A stretch of 64,000 bases of DNA from JAAZZY01 sp964612505. GTDB taxonomy: Bacteria > Chlamydiota > Chlamydiia > Chlamydiales > JAAZZY01. Each line of letters opens with the position of its first letter. Within the stretch, counting starts at the first letter, position 1. The notes under the pieces are model-generated. The model ran no database searches. It had not been told where the DNA came from and was given only the letters and a program-made list of their open reading frames with translations. A program made the position numbers and the translations under genes. The stretch covers positions 22,053 to 86,052 of the forward strand of contig CAZTEX010000007.1 in NCBI GenBank assembly GCA_964612505.1, read 5' to 3'. Of the stretch, positions 41,390 to 50,578 are shown in pieces.

Positions 41390-43282
41390 TTAACATTTTT
41401 CTTGGAACGCCTTTTCAGTTATTTCTTTAGCTTCACTTAATTTATTAAAAAGTGTTTGAAAAGAGGAGTTTTTATCTGGATGGATATCGCGGCTCACCTC
41501 TCTAAAGAGATGCCTATATAAGGGTTTGTTACTTTCAGTTTTAGCGCAGAGATCATCCAGTCCAAGCATATCTAAAGCCCTATTAATACATCCTATTTCT
41601 ATCTTCACTGAATCTCCTTGAGCAATCACTTTAAGGTCAGGTACCGCCTGTAACCGTTCCATTCTGGTGAGGTCTTTAAAATTAGCAGGCTTTGTGTAGG
41701 CGCAAAAAGCTTCAGCGGCTAGTTCACTCATCATGTTACCAGCAGGTTTTTTAGCCCCAAAATAAGTAGAAAATAAATGGCTTATACAACTCCAGCGACT
41801 TCCTGTTGCTTTTCCCATTTCAAGACAAGTGCTCGAATAGCTCTCTAAAAACGGCTTGAGAGTTTCTTCATAAAAACTGCGAACCCCAGAGTTATAATTT
41901 ACTGAATCAGACTTAAGCATACTGTTATAAGTTTTTTCAAACTGTTCTAATGCACACTTAATGTCTTTTTCCATTTTAAATTTGAGCCCCGTTGAATCTT
42001 GCGAATAAGGATATGCTGACGTAGAATAGCCTCCTCCCAATGGGGAAAACTCTTTTGCAAGATGATAAGGCTCGTCTTTAAAACTATTGTAAGCCTTCTC
42101 TCCACATATATCTTTGACCGATTTTGTAAAATTGTCCCATTTTGGAGAAATGTCATTAACAAATTGGCGTGCCTTGAGCATATTTGGAATACTATCTATC
42201 ACAGTAGTACAAAAGTCGGTTACCCATTTTAGTCCATTGAGCGCATTGGCAACTTTTACGCCGCCCATGACCACTGCTGTGATTGGCTTGCGATGAAAAT
42301 GGTTGTAACCTAGTTTTATACTTTCAAAGGCTCTTCGAACTAAAGCGTATGTTACGTAAGATTTGTATAGAAAACTAATCGTAGGAAACAAGTCTGAATA
42401 CCAAATGGTTGCAAAAAAGCTACAATTAAGGAGGAAATATTTTTTAGGCTGAGATTTAAGAGAATCTGCTACCAACGCAAATTGAAAACCTAAAGCAATG
42501 GCATCGATGAAAGGTACACCAGCTGCAAAAGCTCGAAAAGCTTCAGGGCTTAAATAGCCATTTCTATAAGTAAATGTTAAAGCGGTAGGTAGCCAGTGGC
42601 ATATAAAAGCAGCGATATCTACAGGGCTCCATTGCAACGGATCTCTTGATTTAATTTGAATAACAAATTGATCAATCGCTTTTGTATTCTCGCTATTAGC
42701 AGCAAAAATATTATCCCCTGCTTGAGCTAAGAAGACAAAGCGATGTTCATCTGGACTGCAAGCTGCATAGTGAAGGGGGGTATTGCCTTTATAATCTTGC
42801 ACCTTATGCCATCCGGGATACTTTGCCCTCAGATACTGTAAAACATCCCTTCGTGCAAATAGAGCAAACAAATGATGTGGTTTGATCCCATACACCAAAT
42901 CTAGCGCGATTAATTCTTTATTAGATGTTTGCCATTCCAAGGTCGTAGAATTGGGATTTAAAAACTTGTTTAACAAAATGGAATTAGCGGACTCTGGATT
43001 ATCGAGATCTGCACTACCAATGCTTGCAATCTCATTCTTAATCTTTTGCACCAACGGCAGAGCAGTGTTTACTACCAAAGAATTGCTACCTTTGGGAGAA
43101 ACGGGGGTATTGGGCTGTGATTGCTTAAATAATTGAGGTAGCAGCTCTGTTTGACCATTCGATACAGCATGGTCAATTGGAGAGAATCCCTGCTTATCTG
43201 GCTGGGCTGGGTCTATCTCTGGATCTAGTAGACTTAGAGTGTTTTGAGCCGGCCAAAAATAACCGCTTATTCCCGATAACAT
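41390..43282 (-). CDS. Ankyrin-hydrophobic-J-domain protein, copy 3
   Basis: 630 residues (MLSGISGYFWPAQ). Ankyrin units: QGFSPIDHAVSNGQTELL, IKPHHLFALFARRDVLQYL, KGNTPLHYAACSPDEHRF. The hydrophobic central stretch is around residues 255-340 and the C-terminal J-like domain has HPD in SRDIHPDKNS, ending QEKC. The most diverged of the three intact copies, but the order of parts is kept. Likely host-interacting, by analogy with ankyrin and J-domain effectors of intracellular bacteria; not demonstrated. Confidence 0.75.
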   Translation of the reverse strand: MLSGISGYFWPAQNTLSLLDPEIDPAQPDKQGFSPIDHAVSNGQTELLPQLFKQSQPNTPVSPKGSNSLVVNTALPLVQKIKNEIASIGSADLDNPESANSILLNKFLNPNSTTLEWQTSNKELIALDLVYGIKPHHLFALFARRDVLQYLRAKYPGWHKVQDYKGNTPLHYAACSPDEHRFVFLAQAGDNIFAANSENTKAIDQFVIQIKSRDPLQWSPVDIAAFICHWLPTALTFTYRNGYLSPEAFRAFAAGVPFIDAIALGFQFALVADSLKSQPKKYFLLNCSFFATIWYSDLFPTISFLYKSYVTYALVRRAFESIKLGYNHFHRKPITAVVMGGVKVANALNGLKWVTDFCTTVIDSIPNMLKARQFVNDISPKWDNFTKSVKDICGEKAYNSFKDEPYHLAKEFSPLGGGYSTSAYPYSQDSTGLKFKMEKDIKCALEQFEKTYNSMLKSDSVNYNSGVRSFYEETLKPFLESYSSTCLEMGKATGSRWSCISHLFSTYFGAKKPAGNMMSELAAEAFCAYTKPANFKDLTRMERLQAVPDLKVIAQGDSVKIEIGCINRALDMLGLDDLCAKTESNKPLYRHLFREVSRDIHPDKNSSFQTLFNKLSEAKEITEKAFQEKC

Positions 43283-43351
43283 AAAAGAGTCCTCTTTATA
43301 ATCACGTTGATTTTATCAAAAAAACATTAGGGAAATATTAAGAACTAATCT

Positions 43352-44488
43352 TTATTTTTTAGCTTCTCGATCTAACTTGATCTTATAATCCTGCTTTTGA
43401 ACTCGAGAGGAGATATAAAGCTTTCCGGTGAGGCATTTCTTCCCATCATCTTCCTTAAGTTCTTCTATCACAAAGAGTTCTCCCACATTTAGCTTCTGAA
43501 CATATTGTTCAATAGTCGCTAAACTGCTGACTTTTTCCCATTTATGCCCTAAGTGAATCAGCCAGTCTCCCGGCTCTACACTCAAGCGCTCTTTATTGAA
43601 CTTAAGTAGCCATTTATGGCTTGATTTTGCCCCAATGAATTTCAGAGGGAGCAAACTAGCAGGAGGAGAGGGGGCCCCCGATTGAGTAAGTAAGATATTT
43701 TCCTTGTAAAGCCCTGTGGGATCCCAAATGGTGATTTTCATCGTCTGATTTTGGATTTGCTCAATTTTCAAAAGCGGATAGAGCTTAGAGTCTTTTTCAG
43801 CTTCCTGCCAGCGCCCTAGCTTCCAAGCAAGTAGGTTACTGGGTTTTACAAAAACACTATAAGGCAAAGAAAGGTGGGTAAAATCTAGCCTTTCAGAGCC
43901 TTGAGCAAAAGCATATTCCTCTCCCCCAAAATCTTTTAAAAATTGATCCTGACCAAGCCAAGTTGCTTTTTGCCTCACTAAGACATAGCTATCTAGCTTA
44001 AATCCATCTAAAAAGATTTCTCGAGTGATCTTAGACTGGGGAACGCTGAAATTGAAAAGAGGCTGAGCTCCAGAGAAGATTTCAAAATGGGCCTGTTTAT
44101 CTTTTTCCAAGACTTTAAAGGTGTAATCTTGGCCATCAATTTCATCTAAAAGGATTGAAAGGGGATAAGAGGAATCACTAACAAATAATTGAGCTTTAGC
44201 ATCAAATGAAAAATGGAGCACTGGATTTTGATAATCTGGTCGATCATTGATCCCTAAAAAAACGATTGCAGAGCGGAGCTTTTTTTTAAGCCTCTGACTG
44301 CTTGAGCCAAAAATCCCCTCTCCGATCTCTTCTCGATTTAAACAAGAGGTAGAAGTTGGCAATTTTTGATCCCTCTGAGAAACAATCTGAGAACCTTTAG
44401 TCTTTTTTACACCCTGAAAATAAACCGAAAAGGTCAACACACACGACAAGATTAGAGTAAAAAACAAAAAACGCCCTATCCACACCAT
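43352..44488 (-). CDS. Membrane-anchored protein of unknown function
   Basis: 378 residues. One N-terminal membrane segment (FLFFTLILSCVLTFSVYF), then a Ser/Lys-rich linker and a large beta-rich part without recognised motifs (PVLHFSFDAKAQLFV, YPLSILLDEIDGQDYTF). A repeated theme of short strands suggests one or two beta domains exposed outside the inner membrane. Start ATG at 44488; no signal-peptidase site is obvious, so probably an anchored rather than released protein. It stands alone, divergent from the 44635 gene. Confidence 0.65.
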   Translation of the reverse strand: MVWIGRFLFFTLILSCVLTFSVYFQGVKKTKGSQIVSQRDQKLPTSTSCLNREEIGEGIFGSSSQRLKKKLRSAIVFLGINDRPDYQNPVLHFSFDAKAQLFVSDSSYPLSILLDEIDGQDYTFKVLEKDKQAHFEIFSGAQPLFNFSVPQSKITREIFLDGFKLDSYVLVRQKATWLGQDQFLKDFGGEEYAFAQGSERLDFTHLSLPYSVFVKPSNLLAWKLGRWQEAEKDSKLYPLLKIEQIQNQTMKITIWDPTGLYKENILLTQSGAPSPPASLLPLKFIGAKSSHKWLLKFNKERLSVEPGDWLIHLGHKWEKVSSLATIEQYVQKLNVGELFVIEELKEDDGKKCLTGKLYISSRVQKQDYKIKLDREAKK

Positions 44489-44634
44489 TCTTATAAAAAC
44501 CTGCTATTCAAAGTTTTAACTATTTTTTTAAAAAAAAGACTACAAAGTAGTATCATTCTAGAAAAGAGATTTTGGACAAAAAAAGATTAATTTACTATAT
44601 CTCGATTAAAAAGAGGACTATTGGAGGCAAAGCA

Positions 44635-45114
44635 ATGGCGGATGGAGACAGATCGAATAAAGATGAACACCATGATCACGAAAATCATGATGAGTTCAAA
44701 AAGGATATGAAAAATATTCATGATAAGTATCAAGAAATGAAAAATAATCCTAAAGTGCAGGCTACCCAGTCTCTATTTTCAAATTTCTTTGTAGAAATTT
44801 TCTACTTAATTGCTGTAGTCATTTCTTTTATCTACTCACTGATCAATCAACCTAGAGCTGCTATTATCTTTATCGGTATTGGCTTCTTACTGGGTATTTT
44901 TTTATTCTCATTCATGAAAAATACGGCCGGCTTTGTCAATAACTTGCTCACTAAGCAAGAATTAGCTGTTCACATCATCATTGCTGTGATCGCCATTATC
45001 TTAGCTTTTATTATCCCTTCGATTATGATGGGCGTTCTTGTGGGAATTCCAGCAGGGGTTGGGGTGCGTCATGGTATTTTCGAAGCTAAGAAAAAACATG
45101 ATCATAAAAAATAA
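44635..45114 (+). CDS. Small membrane protein with His/Asp/Glu-rich N-terminus
   Basis: 159 residues from the ATG at 44635, which has a strong TTGGAGG ribosome-binding site 8 bases upstream; an in-frame TTG at 44572 lacks one. The N-terminal ~40 residues are highly charged and His-rich (DEHHDHENHDEFKKD), followed by about four membrane segments (IAVVISFIYSLI; AAIIFIGIGFLLGIFLF; VHIIIAVIAIILAFI; MMGVLVGIPAGVGV) and a KKKHDHKK tail. Metal binding by the His-rich ends is conceivable but unproven. Its stop abuts the stop of the convergent ATPase gene with no gap. Confidence 0.65.
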   Translation: MADGDRSNKDEHHDHENHDEFKKDMKNIHDKYQEMKNNPKVQATQSLFSNFFVEIFYLIAVVISFIYSLINQPRAAIIFIGIGFLLGIFLFSFMKNTAGFVNNLLTKQELAVHIIIAVIAIILAFIIPSIMMGVLVGIPAGVGVRHGIFEAKKKHDHKK

Positions 45115-45822
45115 TTAGAGAAGAAGGATCTTTTCTTCTTTAATCCCATAAATTTGGTCAGCCATTTTTTGAGCTATCAAGGGGTTATGAGTGATTAAAA
45201 ATAAGCTCAATCCCCTTTTTTTTTGGATCGACTGGATCAGTTTTAAAATTTCTACTTCGACTATAAAATCTAAAGAAGCAGTAGGCTCATCTGCGATCAA
45301 TAAAACAGGATCACAAAGAAGAGCCATCGCTATCATAATGCGCTGTTTTTCTCCGCCAGAAAGTTGATGTGGATACGACTTTAAATAACGCTCTGAAGCC
45401 TCTAGCCCCACCTCTTGCAAGGCTTTATCCATTATCCTTCGATAAGATTGCTTAGGATCTCTTTTTAAACTGCATAGAATCTCTTTCAATTGAAACTCGA
45501 TGGTAAAAAAGGGATTTAAATATCTGGAAGGGTCTTGAAAGATCATAGAAATCTTTTCTAAATGGATGTTTTGCTTTTCTTGGTGGCTTAAATGAGCCCA
45601 GCTTTTACCCAAGACTTGCATGAGCCCTTCCACTTGAACTTCTGGAGGAGCAAGTCCCATGATAGCTAAAGCTAGGGTTGTTTTTCCCGATCCTGAAGGA
45701 CCCATGAGCGCTACAGATTGAGAAGGCTTGATGGAAAGAGAAACTCCTGAGAAAAGCCGCTTGTGCGGCAGAATTTTAACCGATAGACTTTCTAATTCAA
45801 CGAGCTTGGTCATATCTTTCAT
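45115..45822 (-). CDS. Peptide ABC transporter ATP-binding protein (DppD/OppD-like)
   Basis: 235 residues. Walker A GPSGSGKTT, Q loop FQDPSRYLNPF (typical of the Opp/Dpp/Nik group), signature LSGGEKQR, Walker B LLIADEPTASLD and switch His in ITHNP. It is shorter than usual OppD (~320) because the C-terminal oligopeptide-specific extension is missing. No second ATPase (OppF) occurs in the window. It probably energises the OppA-OppB-OppC proteins encoded at 48080-52444 on the same strand, now separated from them by the phosphate transport genes. Confidence 0.9.
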   Translation of the reverse strand: MKDMTKLVELESLSVKILPHKRLFSGVSLSIKPSQSVALMGPSGSGKTTLALAIMGLAPPEVQVEGLMQVLGKSWAHLSHQEKQNIHLEKISMIFQDPSRYLNPFFTIEFQLKEILCSLKRDPKQSYRRIMDKALQEVGLEASERYLKSYPHQLSGGEKQRIMIAMALLCDPVLLIADEPTASLDFIVEVEILKLIQSIQKKRGLSLFLITHNPLIAQKMADQIYGIKEEKILLL

Positions 45823-45978
45823 AATATGAAGCTCGATAAAATTCTTTCAATAGCAATACTTTTTAAAGTTAAGATTAAATTTTTTTTACTATCTTGTTGT
45901 ATCTATTGGGTTGAACAAATCCCCATCAATCAGCTAAACTGTGCTGGAAATAACTAAAAAAGAGTTGTTCTCCGTTTA

Positions 45979-46656
45979 ATGAGAGTATTAGCTGGCCTAT
46001 TTGGAAAATCTCCTTTCTTTCCTCTGCAAGAGCATATGGAACATGTTGTCAAATGCGTCAACAAGCTTCCAGATATCTTTGATGCTTTGAAAGCTCAAAA
46101 TTTCGACAAAATAGAATTGTTAGCTAAAGAAGTTTCCAGACTTGAGCATTTAGCAGACTTAGCAAAGAATGATCTTCGCAATCACTTACCCAAAAGCTTG
46201 TGGCTACCTGTTGATAGAGAAATGCTTTTAAATATGCTCTCTTTGCAAGATGATGTCGCTGATACTGCCGAAGACATTGCTATCTTATTTACTTTAAAAA
46301 AACTCCATATTAAAGAAGAGCTCTTAAATGATTTTGAACAATTACTGAAAACAAACATTATTTGTTTTGAAAAAGCCCATTCTATTGTCACACACTTGCA
46401 TGAACTCTTTCAGTCTTCTTTTGGAGGACTCGAAGCAGAATCTGTGTGTATTATGGTCGAAGATGTTGCTGCTTTTCAAGAACATCAAGTGGATGTAGAA
46501 CAGAGCAAGCTACTAAAAAAACTATTTAACCTCGAAGGAGAGCTTTCTTATTCTTCTTTTCATCTGTTGGTAAAAATTTTAGAAAGCGCCGTTAAGATTT
46601 CTGATCTATCGAAAAAACTGGCAAACTGTATTCGCCTTACGATAGAAAGAAGATAA
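45979..46656 (+). CDS. PhoU-like/DUF47 phosphate transport accessory protein
   Basis: 225 residues, all helical, with the DUF47 (TIGR00153, YkaA-type) pattern: LFGKSPFFPLQEHMEHVVKC at the start and AKNDLRNHLPKSLWLPVDRE. The family is encoded next to Pit permeases and is thought to regulate them in the cytoplasm. It ends 9 bases before the pit gene, so the two form an operon. The same pair lies near dppD/dppF in C. trachomatis as I recall (CT691-CT692). Confidence 0.9.
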   Translation: MRVLAGLFGKSPFFPLQEHMEHVVKCVNKLPDIFDALKAQNFDKIELLAKEVSRLEHLADLAKNDLRNHLPKSLWLPVDREMLLNMLSLQDDVADTAEDIAILFTLKKLHIKEELLNDFEQLLKTNIICFEKAHSIVTHLHELFQSSFGGLEAESVCIMVEDVAAFQEHQVDVEQSKLLKKLFNLEGELSYSSFHLLVKILESAVKISDLSKKLANCIRLTIERR

Positions 46657-46665
46657 TAAATAATA

Positions 46666-48087
46666 ATGGAAACAACCTTACTTGTTCTTAGTTTAGTTTT
46701 TGGCTTTTACATGACCTGGAATATTGGCGCTAATGATGTCGCCAATGCGATGGGAACCTCTGTTGGGTCTAAAGCCTTAACACTTAAAAAAGCTGTTATT
46801 CTTGCTGCCTTCCTGGAATTTGCAGGAGCCTTTTTAGTAGGAGCTGAAGTTTCTGAAACAATTCAATCAGGAATTTTAGATATTACCGCCTTTGCTTCCA
46901 ATCCAATGGTGCTAGCCGTTGGTATGATCGCCGCTCTTTTAGGAACAGGTATTTGGCTACAGATTGCTTCTTACTATGGTTGGCCTGTTTCAACGACCCA
47001 CTCTATTATTGGAGCTCTTTTTGGATTTGGAATTGTGATTCTTGGGCCTTCTACAATCCATTGGTCAGAAATTTACTATATTGTCATCAGTTGGATTTTA
47101 TCACCCCTTCTAGGCGCCACAATCAGCTATCTTATTTTCATCATTATTCAACGAAAGATTTTATTTTCAGCAACACCCTTAAAAGCGACTCGTTCACTTA
47201 CCCCTGTTTTTATCTTTTTCTCCTTTTTCATTTTTGGACTTGGGCTTTTGGTGGATGGATCTAAACATCTGCATTTAGATTTTACCTTCTTTCCCGCTTT
47301 AGGTATTTCCATCTTATTGGGCCTTGTGGCCGCTCTGCTTAGCAGTCTATTTTTAAAAAAACAAATTCAACCTTCTACAACGACTCAAGTGACTAAACAG
47401 CAGGCCGACTATCAGCTAATGCGCGGTCTTAATAAGTCGATGAAATATTTAAGAAGAACAGAGACCATCGCTGATCCAGAACTTCAAAGCGATGTCACTC
47501 AAATGCTCAAAAAATTATCGCTTGCCGCCCATGATGCTAAAAAGAAACTGAACCTTCAAGTCACAAGCTTTCAGCATAGTCAGGTAGAAAAAGTTTTTGG
47601 CTATCTTCAAATTTTAAGCGCTTGCTTTGTCGCTTTTGCTCATGGAGCAAATGATGTTGCTAACGCGATTGGCCCGATGGCCGCCATTATTGGAATTATT
47701 AAGAATAAAACCATTGCCTATTCGGCTCAGACTCCACTATGGCTACTAGCTTTGGGCGGCGCAGGCATTGTGGTAGGCCTAATGACTTGGGGATGGCGGG
47801 TGATTGAAACGATTGGGAAAAAGATTACAGATTTAACCCCATCTCGCGGTTTTGCTGCAGAAATCAGTGCCGCTGCTGTCATTTTATTAGCTTCCAAACT
47901 GGGGCTGCCTATCTCAACGACTCACACTCTGATTGGAGCTGTTTTAGGTGTCGGACTCGCTCGCGGTATTGGCGCTTTAAACATGGGTGTTTTAAAAGAT
48001 ATTGTTGCTGCTTGGGTGATTACAATCCCAGCAGGAGCTATTTTCACTATCATTACTTACTTCATCTTAAAGCCATTTTTTATATAA
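46666..48087 (+). CDS. Inorganic phosphate transporter, PiT family
   Basis: 473 residues with ~10-12 membrane segments. The two inverted repeat signatures of PiT proteins are present: GANDVANAMGTSVG near the N-terminus and HGANDVANAIGP in the second half, plus GWPVSTTHSIIGAL and GLPISTTHTLIGAV. A cytoplasmic loop (~240-315) separates the halves. It imports phosphate (or metal-phosphate) with a cation. Downstream of its DUF47 partner; its 3' end overlaps the convergent permease gene by 8 bases. Confidence 0.95.
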   Translation: METTLLVLSLVFGFYMTWNIGANDVANAMGTSVGSKALTLKKAVILAAFLEFAGAFLVGAEVSETIQSGILDITAFASNPMVLAVGMIAALLGTGIWLQIASYYGWPVSTTHSIIGALFGFGIVILGPSTIHWSEIYYIVISWILSPLLGATISYLIFIIIQRKILFSATPLKATRSLTPVFIFFSFFIFGLGLLVDGSKHLHLDFTFFPALGISILLGLVAALLSSLFLKKQIQPSTTTQVTKQQADYQLMRGLNKSMKYLRRTETIADPELQSDVTQMLKKLSLAAHDAKKKLNLQVTSFQHSQVEKVFGYLQILSACFVAFAHGANDVANAIGPMAAIIGIIKNKTIAYSAQTPLWLLALGGAGIVVGLMTWGWRVIETIGKKITDLTPSRGFAAEISAAAVILLASKLGLPISTTHTLIGAVLGVGLARGIGALNMGVLKDIVAAWVITIPAGAIFTIITYFILKPFFI

Positions 48088-49258
48088 ATGACTTTTTCCC
48101 CATTAAAACTTTTTTAGATAAGTCTCCAAACCAAGTTAAAGTAATCAAGATCAATATTAAGCAGCAAGCAGGCGGCCAAAAAAGTTCTGGCTGCATTGGA
48201 TAGGTCATTCTTGCCTCATCTAGCAAGAGTCCTATCGAGCAACTTAAGCGATCACCAAGGCCTAAAAAAGATAAAGCCGCTTCATAGGTAATCGCTCCCA
48301 CTAAAGCAAAAGGGGCAATAGCAATTAAGCTAGGCGCTACTTTTGAAAGGATATGACCCATGAGCATATCTTGCGCTCGATAACCCAGACCTCTTAGCAC
48401 ATCGACATAGGGAAGATTTTTTTGTTTTAACACTTCCAGTCGAACCAGGCGAGCAATGGATGTCCAACTAAAAAGAGCTAAAGATAAGATCACCCATAGG
48501 GATGATATTGTTTGAATATTAGACACAATCAGTAAAATGACAAAAAGGGTTGGAATAGACTCCCAAACTTCAATCACCCTACCTAAAAATAAGTCCCATT
48601 TTTTTCCTAAAAATCCCCCTGTAGCACCTATCAAAAGTCCAATGATAAAAGCTAAAAGGGTCGAACTCAAAGCAATCATTAACGAATAGCGAATTCCAAA
48701 TAATAACGAGGCAAATAAGCTCTGTCCACCTAGACGCAGATGGTTTGAAGAGTCTGTTAAAAGGAGGACATTTTCTTCCCAATGATGCTGAGCGCCGATT
48801 GGGGAAAAACAAAAGCTAATGTTTTGAAAATCTTTGTTTTTTAGAGTTTCTTCTAATTTAAAATAAGCGGAGGACTTTGAAAGATCTAAGTTAGAGAAAA
48901 AAAAGGGAGCGGGTTCTTTTTGGATTAATCCGTAAAATCCCATCCCCTGCAATACAACTATCAATACAAGGGCCCACTTAAAACCTCTCTTTAGGATGAT
49001 GAAAGAAAAAGCCAATAATGGGAGCGTCAGCATGAGAAGATTACAAAAAAGATCTACTTTTTTGGTGTAGTATTTGCTGTAGTAAAGATATTTAAAAAAT
49101 GGAAAGTACCATTTACCTTCAAAGCAAACGACAAAGGGTTTTGAAGAGGCAAAAAAAGGGGCATAGATCCCTAAAAATAAAATAACAAAAAAAATAGCGC
49201 AAAGAATCTTCGCTTGCTTGTATTGAAATAGTTTTCTAAAAAACTCTTGAGTCCCCAT
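48080..49258 (-). CDS. Peptide ABC transporter permease (OppC/DppC-like)
   Basis: 392 residues from the ATG at 49258; a TTG at 49279 is possible but less likely. An N-terminal membrane segment and a long extracytoplasmic insert precede the BPD_transp_1 domain, with the EAA-type motif EVLKQKNLPYVDVLRGLGYRAQDMLMGHIL and YEAALSFLGLGD near the end, typical of OppC. It overlaps the oppB-like gene by 23 bases. Together with 49236-50525 it forms the membrane channel for peptides delivered by the 50579-52444 binding protein. Confidence 0.9.
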   Translation of the reverse strand: MGTQEFFRKLFQYKQAKILCAIFFVILFLGIYAPFFASSKPFVVCFEGKWYFPFFKYLYYSKYYTKKVDLFCNLLMLTLPLLAFSFIILKRGFKWALVLIVVLQGMGFYGLIQKEPAPFFFSNLDLSKSSAYFKLEETLKNKDFQNISFCFSPIGAQHHWEENVLLLTDSSNHLRLGGQSLFASLLFGIRYSLMIALSSTLLAFIIGLLIGATGGFLGKKWDLFLGRVIEVWESIPTLFVILLIVSNIQTISSLWVILSLALFSWTSIARLVRLEVLKQKNLPYVDVLRGLGYRAQDMLMGHILSKVAPSLIAIAPFALVGAITYEAALSFLGLGDRLSCSIGLLLDEARMTYPMQPELFWPPACCLILILITLTWFGDLSKKVLMGKKSFI

Positions 49259-50525
49259 CGCACCGAATCCTTGGATCAAACCGATATAAGAATAAATCTG
49301 ATAATAAATACCCTATCATGGACAGCAGCGAAATGATTAAGATACAAAATAAGGTAGCATTTGTGTCGTGCTGCAAAATACTTTGATAAAAAAAGCGACC
49401 AAATCCATCTATTTCAAAGAGCGTTTCCACAATGACTAGCGTTCCCATAAAAAAATTTAAAGAACTTAATAAAAGGGGTACTGTTGTCAGAGCAGCTTCA
49501 CGCAAACTATGGACTAAAACAAGCCTCATTGTTGATAACCCATTGGCTCTGCCTACTAAAAGGTAATCTCTAGAAAATAGCTGAATAAAAAGAGTTTTCT
49601 CTAAACGTGAGTAAATAGCAACGGCTCCATAGATAACTGCAATCAGAGGCAAAAGATAATGAGCCAAAGAGTAAAAATGAGTTCCATGAATAGGTATATT
49701 TAAAGGAAGACCCACTTTTTCAATTAATAACGGGATCATTACATAGATAGGGATGGCATACAAAATGGCAAAGAAAAATGATAATAGAGTTCCTAAAAGT
49801 TTATCTTCTTTCAGCGCTAATAAAATCCCCATGATTTGAGCGCCGATAAAGGTAAAAAGGATTGGGAAAATTAAAAATAAGAGAGAACTTTTGAGACGTT
49901 GAAAGGCAAAAGGGACAACCTTTTGATTTTGATCTGACTTTAAAGTTCCAAAATTAAGATGAGCTACTTGATTGAAATAATCCCATAACAATGTCTCTGT
50001 TAAACTCATTTGACATTTTTTCCAAAAAGAAACGGGGCTTACATTCAGCAAGGGATGATTTAAATCCAAAGAAAGCCTCTCTTTTTGCCACTGTTCTAGT
50101 CTAACGAGCTGGGCAAGGTGCTGCGTTTTTATACTTGCTCTCTCTTCTTGCCAGATTCTTTGTTGCTGAGCTAAAATAAGCAGCTTGAGCCACTCAGGAT
50201 CTAGCGTCTTTTGGTATAATAAGCTCAAGGCTGGTAGAGCATAGACTCCAAAAGCTTGTAGATTGGGATCTTTTTTTTCCTTTAACCATCGAAGCGTTTT
50301 CTCACTCATCCAAGGCCATCGATTGAGTAGTAAGGGTTTTTCTAAAGAAATGGGATGACTTAAAGCTTCCTCTATCGAAGTGACTTTATCTTCAAAAAAA
50401 GGGGTCCTTTGAAGATGCTGGCCGATTTGCACTTTGTGCATCAAAATAAAATTCAAAAGCAAAATTGCTAAGCACGTCCAAGGAATTAAGCTCAATCGCT
50501 GAAGTAATCTTTTGGAAATAGTCAT
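49236..50525 (-). CDS. Peptide ABC transporter permease (OppB/DppB-like)
   Basis: 429 residues, longer than usual OppB (~310) because of a large extracytoplasmic region (~35-210) after the first membrane segment, a feature seen in chlamydial and some other Opp systems. The transporter core is at ~215-420 with the EAA-type motif RDYLLVGRANGLSTMRLVLVHSL and the C-terminal VETLFEIDGFGRFFYQSIL, characteristic of OppB. It lies 53 bases downstream of the binding-protein gene and overlaps the oppC-like gene. Confidence 0.9.
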   Translation of the reverse strand: MTISKRLLQRLSLIPWTCLAILLLNFILMHKVQIGQHLQRTPFFEDKVTSIEEALSHPISLEKPLLLNRWPWMSEKTLRWLKEKKDPNLQAFGVYALPALSLLYQKTLDPEWLKLLILAQQQRIWQEERASIKTQHLAQLVRLEQWQKERLSLDLNHPLLNVSPVSFWKKCQMSLTETLLWDYFNQVAHLNFGTLKSDQNQKVVPFAFQRLKSSLLFLIFPILFTFIGAQIMGILLALKEDKLLGTLLSFFFAILYAIPIYVMIPLLIEKVGLPLNIPIHGTHFYSLAHYLLPLIAVIYGAVAIYSRLEKTLFIQLFSRDYLLVGRANGLSTMRLVLVHSLREAALTTVPLLLSSLNFFMGTLVIVETLFEIDGFGRFFYQSILQHDTNATLFCILIISLLSMIGYLLSDLFLYRFDPRIRCDGDSRVF

Positions 50526-50578
50526 TAAGCTACTCTTTCAAAGCATTATGAGTAAACGCAATTTGAATGAATATGTCA

